From the NCBI GenBank assembly GCA_947497065.1, contig CANMEQ010000004.1, forward strand, positions 186,001 to 250,000: 64,000 nt of DNA. Reading direction: 5' to 3'. Within the stretch, counting starts at the first letter, position 1, and each line of letters starts with the position of its first letter. Below are positions 7,321-16,169 of this stretch, piece after piece. This stretch comes from an uncultured Paracoccaceae bacterium (GTDB lineage Bacteria > Pseudomonadota > Alphaproteobacteria > Rhodobacterales > Rhodobacteraceae). Both the position numbers and the translations under genes were made by a program. The notes under the pieces are model-generated. The model was not told where the DNA came from, ran no database searches, and worked only from the letters and a program-made list of their open reading frames with translations.

Positions 7321-8997
7321 GTGCTGCGGTTTTTACCAGCACTGACGTTGCTTGCGATGTTGGGGCCTGTGATTGCGGGCCTTTGGGGGACCATTTTGCC
7401 GGCTTTCGGGCATTTGCCCGCGGCTGGTTTAACGGGACCTAGTCTAGACCCGTTCCGATCCCTTTGGGACTGGGGCGGGCTAGGAGCCGCGATGCGACTG
7501 TCGGTGACGACGGGCGTTGTGGCCACTGCGCTGTCGTTGATGATTGTCGCGTTGATTATGGCGGCATGGTCCGGCACGCGGGCATTTCGATTTTTAGAAC
7601 GTCTTTTATCGCCACTGTTGTCGGTGCCCCATGCTGCGGCTGCTTTTGGGCTGGCGTTTTTGATCGCGCCGTCGGGGTGGGTGGCGCGCCTGTTGTCCCC
7701 TGCCATCACCGGATGGGACCGCCCGCCGGATGTGTTGATCGTTCAAGACCCGTTAGGCCTAGCGATGATTGCGGGCTTGGTAGTAAAGGAAGTGCCGTTT
7801 CTTTTGCTGATGGCCATTGCCGCGATGGGGCAGGCCCAGCCGCGACGATCAATTCTGGTAGCGCAGGCTTTGGGATACGGGCGCATAACGGGATGGTTGA
7901 AGACGGTCTTTCCACGGGTGTACGCCCAAATCCGTCTGCCGATTTACGTGGTCATCGCCTATTCCATGAGCGTTGTGGATGTGGCGGTTATTCTGGGTCC
8001 TTCGACGCCGCCGACCCTGTCGGTTCAGATCGTCAAATGGATGAGCGATCCGGATTTGACGATGCGTCTGACAGGGGCTGCCGCAGCTTTGGTGCAGTTC
8101 GCGTTGGTTTTGGGTGTTTTGGCGTTTTGGTTTTTGGGGGAACGGGTGGTTGCCCATGTTGGTCGGATGTGGATTGCATCTGGTCATCGGGGGCGGTTTG
8201 GCGGCGTGGGTCGCAGTTTTGCGCTGGGTCTTGGTGTGTGTGCTGCTTTGCCGGTTTTGCTGGGCTTGGCCAGTTTGGCGGTTTGGTCTGTCGCTGGGTT
8301 TTGGTCGTTTCCCGATGTTTTGCCGGACAGTTTTTCGATGCGTACTTGGGGGCGGCATTGGGGTGATGCATTTGCGACCATGGGGGAGACATTTTTGGTT
8401 GCGGGTATTGCTGTTTTGTTGGCTTTGGCGCTGGTGTTGGGGTGCCTTGAGGCGGAACATCGAAGCGGTCGGCAATTGGGACAAACCGGCGTTTGGTTGC
8501 TGTATTTGCCTTTGTTAGTGCCGCAAACAGCGTTTCTTCCGGGGTTGCAAACACTGTTGCTGAGCGTCGGCGCAGATGTTGGTGTTTTGCCGGTCATCTT
8601 TGCGCATTTGGTGTTTGTGTTGCCTTACGTTTTCTTGTCCCTCGGGGATCCGTGGCGCACATGGGACAGCCGCACTGCAACTGTTGCACAAGCGCTGGGC
8701 GCGAGCCCGAACCGTGTGTTTTGGGTTGTACGGGTGCCGATGTTGATACGTCCGATCTTGACGGCGATGGCTGTTGGTGTGGCCGTGTCTGTGGGGCAAT
8801 ATTTGGCAACCTTGTTGATTGGGGGCGGTCGCGTGTCGACCCTGACGACCGAGGCGGTTGCGCTTGCCTCGGGCGGGGATCGGCGCGCCATTGGCGTTTA
8901 TGCGCTTTTACAAACATTGGCGGCATTGGTGCCGTTTACGGTGGCGTTGATCGTACCGACTGTGCTGTGGCGAAACCGGAGGGGTTTGCATGAATAA
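7321..8997 (+). CDS. ABC transporter permease with two fused inner-membrane domains, YnjC-like
   Basis: 558 residues, GTG start ten bases after the binding-protein stop. The length and two separate sets of hydrophobic segments indicate a tandem permease, as in ThiP and YnjC. EAA-like loops are seen near AQALGYGRITGWLKTVFP in the first half and AQALGASPNRVFWVVRVP in the second half; these contact the ATPase. It overlaps the ATPase gene by eight bases. It would form the membrane pore for the same unknown ligand bound by the upstream protein. The start could also be a little downstream, but the N-terminus as given begins with a membrane segment. Confidence 0.85.
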   Translation: MLRFLPALTLLAMLGPVIAGLWGTILPAFGHLPAAGLTGPSLDPFRSLWDWGGLGAAMRLSVTTGVVATALSLMIVALIMAAWSGTRAFRFLERLLSPLLSVPHAAAAFGLAFLIAPSGWVARLLSPAITGWDRPPDVLIVQDPLGLAMIAGLVVKEVPFLLLMAIAAMGQAQPRRSILVAQALGYGRITGWLKTVFPRVYAQIRLPIYVVIAYSMSVVDVAVILGPSTPPTLSVQIVKWMSDPDLTMRLTGAAAALVQFALVLGVLAFWFLGERVVAHVGRMWIASGHRGRFGGVGRSFALGLGVCAALPVLLGLASLAVWSVAGFWSFPDVLPDSFSMRTWGRHWGDAFATMGETFLVAGIAVLLALALVLGCLEAEHRSGRQLGQTGVWLLYLPLLVPQTAFLPGLQTLLLSVGADVGVLPVIFAHLVFVLPYVFLSLGDPWRTWDSRTATVAQALGASPNRVFWVVRVPMLIRPILTAMAVGVAVSVGQYLATLLIGGGRVSTLTTEAVALASGGDRRAIGVYALLQTLAALVPFTVALIVPTVLWRNRRGLHE

Positions 8998-9637
8998 GGG
9001 TCTAACACTGCAAAGTGTTTGTATTATGCGTGACGGGGCACCGTTGATTGAAGTGGATCAACATATCGCGCCCGGTGACGTTTTGACCGTGATGGGGCCA
9101 TCTGGCGTGGGGAAATCCACGCTCTTGGCGTTTATTACGGGCACACTTCCGCCGGTGTTTCGGGGTATGGGGGGGATCGCGCTGGATGGTGTGGATATTA
9201 CGAAATCCCCGCCGCACAAACGACAGGTTGGTATCCTGTTTCAGGATGATTTGTTGTTTCCGCACATGAGTGTGGGCGCGAATTTGGCGTTTGGTATGCC
9301 GCCGGGTGGTTCAAAGGTGCAACGACGCGCGGCTGTTGATGCGGCTTTGGTGGATGTTGATTTGGCGGGATATGCCAACCGCGACCCTGCGACGTTGTCT
9401 GGTGGGCAAAAGGCGCGGGTGGCCTTGGTTCGGATGTTACTTTCTGACCCGCGCGCGTTGCTGTTGGATGAGCCATTTTCACGGCTTGATGCCGAGTTGC
9501 GGGCGCAGGTGCGTGCATTGGTGTTCCGTGTGGCGCGTGAGCGGGCACTGCCAGTTTTGATGGTTACCCACGATTTGGAGGATGCGACAGCGGCGGATGG
9601 CACCGTGATTGAGCTGGAGAGTCTTTCACGGACATGA
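8990..9637 (+). CDS. ABC transporter ATP-binding protein, YnjD-like
   Basis: 215 residues. Walker A is GPSGVGKST (36-44), the ABC signature LSGGQ (136-140), Walker B LLLDEP (157-162), and the switch histidine lies in the VTHDLEDA region. The protein is compact with no C-terminal regulatory domain, as in YnjD and ThiQ. It starts inside the end of the permease gene, so translation is coupled. It powers the importer encoded by the two preceding genes. It is the last member of the operon before a 66-base gap to the HyuA-type gene. Confidence 0.9.
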   Translation: MNKGLTLQSVCIMRDGAPLIEVDQHIAPGDVLTVMGPSGVGKSTLLAFITGTLPPVFRGMGGIALDGVDITKSPPHKRQVGILFQDDLLFPHMSVGANLAFGMPPGGSKVQRRAAVDAALVDVDLAGYANRDPATLSGGQKARVALVRMLLSDPRALLLDEPFSRLDAELRAQVRALVFRVARERALPVLMVTHDLEDATAADGTVIELESLSRT

Positions 9638-9703
9638 AACCTGTCGTCTTTGGGCAAGATCGCCGTTAACTGGCGGGTACATTTGTCGAAAACGAGGGCA
9701 GCG

Positions 9704-11695
9704 ATGGCATATCTTTTAGGTCTTGATACCGGTGGCACATACACGGATGCGGTGATCCTTGATGATGTTGCTGATCAGATTGTGGCGCGGGCCAAATCCC
9801 TCACGACGCGCCCGGATTTGGCGGCGGGTGTTGGGGCCGCTATCGACGCTGTTTTGGCGCAAAGTGCTGTGGAAACTGCCGATATCGCCATGGTTTCACT
9901 GTCAACGACATTGGCGACAAATGCATTGGTGGAAGGGCAGGGTGGCCGGGTTGGTTTGGTTTTTGTGGGTTTCGACGAAAGCGAGCTGAAACGGGCAGAT
10001 CTTGCAGAGGCCTTGGGTGAGGACCCGGTGATTTTTGTGTCAGGGGGCCACGGGCATTCAGGGCAAGAGGCGTCGCCATTGGATATTGAGCATCTTTTGG
10101 GTGGATTAGAGACGTTTGATGATGTCACAGGTGTCGCGATTGCCGGAAAGTTTGCAACGCGTAACCCCGCGCATGAGCTGCGCGTGCGCGAAGCGGTGCG
10201 CGACCGGCTTGCAGTGCCAGCCACCTGTTCGCATGAATTGAGCCAAGCTTTGGGTGGACCGAAACGCGCGTTGACGGCTGTTTTGAACGCGCGGTTGATT
10301 GGGCTTATTGATCGTTTGATCACGGCGACCGAGACGCATTTGAAAACGCGCGGCATCGCGGCGCGTTTGATGGTTGTGCGGGGGGATGGGGCGTTGATTT
10401 CATCCGATCTGGCACGCGAGCGACCGATCGAGACTATTCTGAGTGGACCTGCGGCAAGCATTGCGGGTGCGCAATGGTTAACGGGTGAGCAGAACGCGTT
10501 GGTCAGCGATATTGGCGGGACCACGACGGACATTTGTATGCTGCGAAACGGATTGCCGCAGATCGACCCGCAAGGGGCTAAAGTTGGGCGGTACCGGACC
10601 ATGGTCGAGGCTGTTGCAATGCGGACCTTTGGTCTGGGGGGTGACAGTGAGGTGCATGTGGATGCCGGATTGGGCGGCGGTGTCACCTTGGGGCCGCGGC
10701 GGGTGATGCCGGTGTCGTTGTTGGCGCGGAACCACGGCGATATTGTTCACGCGGCATTGGACAAGGCGCTGGCGTTGGAGACGCCGCCGGAGGAGGCCAC
10801 GCGTTTTGCTGTTGCCCAATGGCAAGAGGCACCCGTTGGTTTGGATGCGCGGGAAATGGCGGTCGCGGAGCGGTTAGCGGCAGGGCCGTTGCCGTGGAAC
10901 AAGGCGGTTCAATCGCGGGTGGAAATTCCGGCGTTGGAGCGGTTGGTGCAGCGGGGGCTGGTGATGATGGCGGGCGTTACACCGTCGGACGCGAGCCATG
11001 TTTTGGGCAGGCTGGCGGATTGGGACGCAGAGGCCGCAGAGAAGGCGCTGCAACTGATGGCGAAACGCAGAACTGGAAGCGGGAATAGGTTGGCGGATGG
11101 GCCAGCGGCGTTGGCGCAGGCCATTGTGGATCAACTTACGCAGCAGACCGTTTGGGCTTTGCTAGAGACTGGTTTTGCCGAAGAAGGCTGGGAGGATCCG
11201 GCGGCAATGGCGCGGCATCCTTTGGTGACGGCGGGGTTGAACGACCAAATGGGAATTATTCGTCTGAACGCTGGTATTGACGTTCCGGTGATTGGGTTGG
11301 GGGCCTCTGCAGAGAGTTATTACGGCGCGGTGGGCGAACGATTGAAATGCCCGACGATCACGCCGAAGGAGGGCGGTGTTGCGAATGCGATTGGTGCGGT
11401 GGTTGGACAGGTTGCTATTCACGCGGAGGGCAGCGTCACCAGTGGTGGAGAAGGGGCGTACCGTGTTCATTTGGCCGATGGGCCTGCACAATTTGACAGC
11501 AAGACGGCTGCGTTTGACGCGTTGAGGGCCGCATTGACGGAACAGGCATCGGTGCAGGCGCGGGAGGCTGGTGTTGTCGATATTCGGATAGAAGAAAGCC
11601 TCGACCTGCAGGAAGCGCAGATCGAGGCTCGGGTCATGTTTATTGAAGCGACCATGCGCATCACGGCACGTGGTCGGCCGAGGATTGCAGGGTAA
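9704..11695 (+). CDS. hydantoinase/oxoprolinase family protein, HyuA-type subunit alone
   Basis: 663 residues from the ATG at 9704 (MAYLLGLDTGGTYTDAVI); an upstream in-frame start at 9650 would add 18 unlike residues. Two actin-like ATPase phosphate motifs are seen: LDTGGTYTDAVI near the N-terminus and SDIGGTTTDICML near residue 270. The family cleaves lactam or hydantoin rings, or carboxylates ketones, with ATP. These enzymes usually need a HyuB partner, which is absent here; a group of shorter stand-alone relatives is known. It abuts the convergent msrA gene with no spacer. Substrate unknown. It may be co-transcribed with the Ynj-like operon. Confidence 0.83.
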   Translation: MAYLLGLDTGGTYTDAVILDDVADQIVARAKSLTTRPDLAAGVGAAIDAVLAQSAVETADIAMVSLSTTLATNALVEGQGGRVGLVFVGFDESELKRADLAEALGEDPVIFVSGGHGHSGQEASPLDIEHLLGGLETFDDVTGVAIAGKFATRNPAHELRVREAVRDRLAVPATCSHELSQALGGPKRALTAVLNARLIGLIDRLITATETHLKTRGIAARLMVVRGDGALISSDLARERPIETILSGPAASIAGAQWLTGEQNALVSDIGGTTTDICMLRNGLPQIDPQGAKVGRYRTMVEAVAMRTFGLGGDSEVHVDAGLGGGVTLGPRRVMPVSLLARNHGDIVHAALDKALALETPPEEATRFAVAQWQEAPVGLDAREMAVAERLAAGPLPWNKAVQSRVEIPALERLVQRGLVMMAGVTPSDASHVLGRLADWDAEAAEKALQLMAKRRTGSGNRLADGPAALAQAIVDQLTQQTVWALLETGFAEEGWEDPAAMARHPLVTAGLNDQMGIIRLNAGIDVPVIGLGASAESYYGAVGERLKCPTITPKEGGVANAIGAVVGQVAIHAEGSVTSGGEGAYRVHLADGPAQFDSKTAAFDALRAALTEQASVQAREAGVVDIRIEESLDLQEAQIEARVMFIEATMRITARGRPRIAG

Positions 11696-12202
11696 TTATT
11701 CGGCGGCTTCGCGTTTGGGCAAAACCCAATCGGGCCGGATGAAGTGGCAGGTGTAACCGTTTGGGATGCGCTCCAGATAGTCTTGGTGTTCTGGTTCGGC
11801 TTCCCAAAAGTCGCCCACAGGTTCTAGTTCAGTCACCACCTTGCCCGGCCAGAGGCCAGAGGCATCGACATCTTTGATAGTGTCTTCGGCGACGGCTTTC
11901 TGGTCATCGTTCACGAAGTAGATTGCCGACCGATAGGACATGCCACGGTCGTTGCCTTGGCGGTTTACCGTGGTGGGGTCGTGGATTTGGAAGAAGAACT
12001 CCAAAAGGCGCCGGTAGGTGATTTGCGATGGATCGAAGATGATTTCGATGCCTTCGGCGTGGGTGCCGTGATTGCGATATGTTGCATTGGGGACATCGCC
12101 GCCGGTGTATCCAACGCGGGTTGATGTCACGCCCGGGAGCTTGCGGATGAGGTCTTCCATACCCCAAAAACAACCGCCTGCGAGAACTGCACGTTCTGTC
12201 AT
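11696..12202 (-). CDS. msrA: peptide-methionine (S)-S-oxide reductase
   Basis: 168 residues. The catalytic cysteine is C11 in the family motif GGCFWG, followed by VGYTGG. It reduces the S epimer of methionine sulfoxide in proteins or free amino acid. No signal peptide is visible, so it is likely cytoplasmic. Its start abuts the stop of msrB, so the two form an msrB-msrA operon. It converges with the HyuA-type gene, with the two stop codons adjacent, leaving no room for a separate terminator. Confidence 0.96.
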   Translation of the reverse strand: MTERAVLAGGCFWGMEDLIRKLPGVTSTRVGYTGGDVPNATYRNHGTHAEGIEIIFDPSQITYRRLLEFFFQIHDPTTVNRQGNDRGMSYRSAIYFVNDDQKAVAEDTIKDVDASGLWPGKVVTELEPVGDFWEAEPEHQDYLERIPNGYTCHFIRPDWVLPKREAAE

Positions 12203-12649
12203 TTACACATCCTCCACTTGATCAATGTAATCGGCATAGCCTTCGTCGGCCATGTCGGCTTTGGCGATGAATCGCAGTGATGCCCCGTTGATGCAATAGC
12301 GCAGGCCGCCACGGTCGGCGGGGCCGTCGGGGAACACATGGCCGAGGTGGCTGTCACCGTGGGTAGAGCGGACTTCGGTACGGCTCATGCCCAATGAATT
12401 GTCGGTCAGCTCTGCGACATGTGCGGGTTCGATTGGTTTGGTGAAGCTGGGCCAGCCACACCCTGAATCGTATTTGTCTGATGAGGCAAAGAGCGGTTCA
12501 CCAGAGACGATATCGACGTAGATCCCGACCTCTTTGTTTTCGAGGTACGGGCCGGTCCAAGGACGCTCTGTTCCGCTTTCTTGGGTGACGTGAAACTGCT
12601 CTGGTGTCAGGGCCGCGACAACGTCTGGGTTTTTTTCATACTTGGCCAT
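12203..12649 (-). CDS. msrB: peptide-methionine (R)-S-oxide reductase
   Basis: 148 residues. The catalytic cysteine is C119 in [11 protein letters not shown], and a likely resolving cysteine is C64 in SGCGWPSF. The two CxxC zinc-binding pairs found in many MsrB proteins are missing: the first position reads VDIVSG instead. This is therefore the zinc-free form, as in several alphaproteobacteria. It reduces the R epimer of methionine sulfoxide and complements msrA, which follows directly on the same strand. Confidence 0.95.
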   Translation of the reverse strand: MAKYEKNPDVVAALTPEQFHVTQESGTERPWTGPYLENKEVGIYVDIVSGEPLFASSDKYDSGCGWPSFTKPIEPAHVAELTDNSLGMSRTEVRSTHGDSHLGHVFPDGPADRGGLRYCINGASLRFIAKADMADEGYADYIDQVEDV

Positions 12650-12754
12650 CGGTAATCCTCTTGCGTTACTCCCCCATGATATGGAGTTCAGCGCGCCGAT
12701 TACCAGCGCCCATTACAGGCCGGTCACTGGATTGAGAGGAAGGTGGGTGTATGG

Positions 12755-15151
12755 CTAGGCTCGCATGGCGTTACCTTCGGGGTCGTAGGGCGAGGGGGCG
12801 AGCACTTTGGCGGGCCGTTCGATACCAACAACGTGGACCGTGAGGGGTGTACCAGGTTTGGCAAAGTCATTGTCGACCATGGCCATCGCGAGGGATTGGC
12901 CGACGGTGTAGCCGTACGCGCCGGATGTTGTGAAGCCGACCATTGTGCCATCGGACCAGACGGGTTCGTAGCCAGAACAGTCCGCATTCGGGCTGTCGAG
13001 GCCCAAGGTGACCAGCACTTTGTCAGGGGGAGTTTCGCGATCTTTCAGAGCGGCATCGCGCCCGTTGAACTCGGGTCTTTGCCAATCGATCCAGCGGTCC
13101 ATTCCGGTCATGGCGGCGGTGCGGTCTTGGGTGAATTCGGCGGACCAGATGCCGTAGGATTTTTCCATGCGCAGAGAGAGAAGCGCGTTGAACCCTATTT
13201 CCTTCAGCCCGTGATCGGCGCCTGCGGCGAGCAACATCCGGCGCAGAGCGATGTGTTCGTTTGCGCGACAGTGGATTTCATAGCCGTGTTCGCCGGTCAC
13301 GGACAAACGCCCCACTTTGCAGCGTAATAGACCCAAATCGAATGTGCCGCAGCCCATGAATGGCAGGGTCAGATCGGGCTGTATGGCGTTTAGGATCGTC
13401 TTTGCGTTCGGGCCTGCGATGCTGAACCCGCAGACATCATCGGAGATATCGCGCAACATCATGTTCGGTCCTTCGTTGTCGAAGAACCAGCGGGAATGCC
13501 ATTTGCGCAGGTAGTAGCTTCCCATGATCCACCATGTTCCGTCACCCCAGTTGAAAAGGGTGAGGTCGCCTTTGAGTTTGCCTTGCGGTGACAACATGAC
13601 CGCTAGGCGGGCGCGGCCCGGTTTGGGGAGCTTGGTTGCGAAGATTTTATTGAGCCAGGCTTCGGCGCCCGGGCCGTAAACCTGGAACCGGGAAAATCCG
13701 GTGATGTCGAGGAGGCCTGCAGCGTCGCGCACGGCTTTGCATTCCGCCTCGACAAAGGGGGCCGCATCGGAGCGGTTGAGGGACGGGGTTTCGACGAACT
13801 CGTTTGGTGCGAAATACAGCGGCACTTCGAGGCCCCAGCTTTGCCCCCAGCGGCAGCCCGCGGCGGTCATCGCATCGTGGGCGGGTGCCATGCGCAGGTT
13901 GCGCCCTGCGGGGAGCTGTTCGTTGGGGTACGTCATGACAAACCTGCGCGAATAGAACTGGCCGGTTGTCTGTTTGATGTATTCTTTGGTGGAGTGGTGC
14001 GGGCCGTAGCGGGCGATGTCCATCGACCATGCATCCGTCTCTGTTTCGCCGTGAATCATCCATTCTGCGAGGGTTTTCCCGACGCCGCCCCCTTGCAAAA
14101 AACCCGCCATCACGCCGCAGGCAAGCCAGTAATTGGGGACGCCTTCAACGGGCCCGACCAGTGGGTTGCCATCGGGTGAAAAGGTAAAGGCACCGTTGAC
14201 CCAGTCGCTAATCCCCACGTCATTGAGACAAGGGTAACGGTCGAATGCCATCATCAGTTCGTCGCCGATACGGTCGGTGTCTTCTTGGAGCAATTCAATG
14301 CCGTAGTTCCATGGGGCGCCGTCCATCATCCAATGCTGGTGGTCGGTTTCGTAGATGCCGACAAGAATGCCTTTCTTGTCTTGGCGCATATATGTGAAGC
14401 CTTCGAGGTCGACGACCATCGGAATTTCAAAGTCTAATTGTTCCAGTTCCGGGATTGTTTCGGTCATGAAGTAGTGATGAGAGAGGGGGGAAACTGGGAG
14501 ATCGAGGCCCACCATCCGCCCGCATTGTTTCGCCCAGAGACCTGCCGCATTCACCACGTGTTCGGCCTTAATAGTCCCTCTTTCTGTGACAACTTCCCAA
14601 TGATCGCCCTTCCAGTTCAGGTCTTCAACCTTGGTGTGTTCGACGATATCGGCGCCCCGTTTTTTTGCGGCCCGCGCATAGGCGTGGACCGTGCCAGTCG
14701 TGTCGACATAGCCTTCGCGGTCGGACCAAAGGCCACCGATGATACCCTTGGGGTCAATGATCGGGCATTTTTGTTTGATTTCTTCAGGCGTCATGAGGTG
14801 GCAGTCATCGATGCCGATTGTTTGGAAGGTGCGGTATGCGCTTTGCAGCCATTCCCAACGATTTGGGTCACAGGCGACTGAAAAGCCGCCTGTCATGTGA
14901 AAGCCAATATCGATGCCGGATTCGGCCTCGACTTCGGACAGAAGGTCGATGGTGTAGGATTGCAACGATGCCATGTTCGGGTCTGCGTTTAACGCGTGGA
15001 CGCCACCGGCGGCGTGCCAGGAAGAGCCGGCGGTGAGCACGCTGCGTTCGACGATGGCAACATCTGTCCAGCCGAATTTTGTGAGGTGGTAGAGGACCGA
15101 TGCCCCGACCACGCCGCCCCCGATCACGACAACACGATATTGGTCTTTCAT
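12755..15151 (-). CDS. FAD-dependent dimethylglycine/sarcosine dehydrogenase-type oxidoreductase with GcvT domain
   Basis: 798 residues. The N-terminal DAO domain has the dinucleotide motif GGGVVG (11-16) and the block LTAGSSWHAAGG, whose histidine (H46) matches the residue that binds FAD covalently in dimethylglycine dehydrogenase. The C-terminal half is an aminomethyltransferase (GcvT-like) domain that would bind tetrahydrofolate. Such proteins demethylate N-methylated glycines formed from choline or betaine and pass the one-carbon unit to folate. Several paralogues occur in marine Rhodobacterales, so the exact substrate is uncertain. It is monocistronic, divergent from the surface-modification cassette. 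Confidence 0.87.
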   Translation of the reverse strand: MKDQYRVVVIGGGVVGASVLYHLTKFGWTDVAIVERSVLTAGSSWHAAGGVHALNADPNMASLQSYTIDLLSEVEAESGIDIGFHMTGGFSVACDPNRWEWLQSAYRTFQTIGIDDCHLMTPEEIKQKCPIIDPKGIIGGLWSDREGYVDTTGTVHAYARAAKKRGADIVEHTKVEDLNWKGDHWEVVTERGTIKAEHVVNAAGLWAKQCGRMVGLDLPVSPLSHHYFMTETIPELEQLDFEIPMVVDLEGFTYMRQDKKGILVGIYETDHQHWMMDGAPWNYGIELLQEDTDRIGDELMMAFDRYPCLNDVGISDWVNGAFTFSPDGNPLVGPVEGVPNYWLACGVMAGFLQGGGVGKTLAEWMIHGETETDAWSMDIARYGPHHSTKEYIKQTTGQFYSRRFVMTYPNEQLPAGRNLRMAPAHDAMTAAGCRWGQSWGLEVPLYFAPNEFVETPSLNRSDAAPFVEAECKAVRDAAGLLDITGFSRFQVYGPGAEAWLNKIFATKLPKPGRARLAVMLSPQGKLKGDLTLFNWGDGTWWIMGSYYLRKWHSRWFFDNEGPNMMLRDISDDVCGFSIAGPNAKTILNAIQPDLTLPFMGCGTFDLGLLRCKVGRLSVTGEHGYEIHCRANEHIALRRMLLAAGADHGLKEIGFNALLSLRMEKSYGIWSAEFTQDRTAAMTGMDRWIDWQRPEFNGRDAALKDRETPPDKVLVTLGLDSPNADCSGYEPVWSDGTMVGFTTSGAYGYTVGQSLAMAMVDNDFAKPGTPLTVHVVGIERPAKVLAPSPYDPEGNAMRA

Positions 15152-15377
15152 GATGATTGCTCCATTGGCTGGTATATCCTTGACGAGACCAGCGACGCAT
15201 CGGCCTGTCTAGGTCCAGTTGCGACATGTTGTGTCGGTTCTGCTTGGTCTTGCGATCACGTCTTGACAGGTTCAGCGCTGTTTTGATGTCACGGGTTCTC
15301 GCAAAATGCGCGATGACTTTGACTTGGGCGGTGGTTTGAGATTCACTCTGCCGGAACGTTTTGAATTGGAGAGCGCG

Positions 15378-16166
15378 ATGCGCCTGTCAGTGACTTTTGA
15401 GAACACTCAAGACACATCATCCGGTCGGGGACCGGTTCAGGTGGGGTGGTTTCTGAACGACAAAAGGGGTGGCATTATTTACGATGCGCCCGAGCGGGTT
15501 CGATCGGTTGAGATGAACCGAGAGCATGCGAAATCGGCGTCGCGGTGCCCTGCGGTGATCAACATGGAAAGCCGCTATTTCATGGTGAAGTGCCCGTTCG
15601 ATATTCATATCGGATTTGCGCGAGACAAAGACGGGAAAGGTGTGCTGCGCAATTTGGCAGGTACCCAAAGCACAATTCGCGGCAGTAAGTTGGGTGAGAA
15701 ATTGCATCTGACCAATGAGGTGGAGTGGCGCACAAAAGGCGTGCCGACGATCCAGCTGTCGCTGCCATATGTGTTTATTTCTGATGAGCCCGTTTACATG
15801 AGCCAGATCAGCCCATTCATGCATTACAACCGCGATCCGTTGCCCGGTACAATTTTTGGCGGCCGGTTTCCCATCAACGTGTGGCCGCGGCCGTTGATGT
15901 GGGCGTTTGAATGGCACGAGCCGGAAAAGCCTATCAAGATTAAGCGGGGCGATCCGCTGTTTTACGCAGGTTTCGAGACTGTTTCGCCCGAACGCAGCGT
16001 GGTTGTTTCTGAAACTGAGGTGACACCTGAGCTGACAGATTACATGGAAATGATTTCCGGTGCTGTGAATTATGTGAACCAAACGTTTTCATTGTTTGAG
16101 GCGGCGGAAGAACGGAGGCCAGAGAAGTTGGTTAACCCGATTGCGCGAAAGCGGGCGAAGGGCTGA
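15378..16166 (+). CDS. conserved-looking protein of unknown function, first gene of the TPR/DUF6165/FkbM cassette
   Basis: 262 residues from the ATG at 15378, which has a GGAG site six bases before it; an in-frame ATG at 15306 would give 286 residues but lacks one. I do not recognise the family. No signal peptide or membrane segment is visible, so it is probably cytoplasmic. Aromatic and proline-rich stretches such as INVWPRPLMWAFEWHEP suggest a compact beta-rich enzyme or binding domain. It ends three bases before the TPR protein and is certainly co-transcribed with it. A TTGACA at 15263-15268 could be a -35 element, but the -10 is poor. Role inferred from context: surface glycan or flagellar modification. 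Confidence 0.7.
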   Translation: MRLSVTFENTQDTSSGRGPVQVGWFLNDKRGGIIYDAPERVRSVEMNREHAKSASRCPAVINMESRYFMVKCPFDIHIGFARDKDGKGVLRNLAGTQSTIRGSKLGEKLHLTNEVEWRTKGVPTIQLSLPYVFISDEPVYMSQISPFMHYNRDPLPGTIFGGRFPINVWPRPLMWAFEWHEPEKPIKIKRGDPLFYAGFETVSPERSVVVSETEVTPELTDYMEMISGAVNYVNQTFSLFEAAEERRPEKLVNPIARKRAKG

Positions 16167-16169
16167 TTT

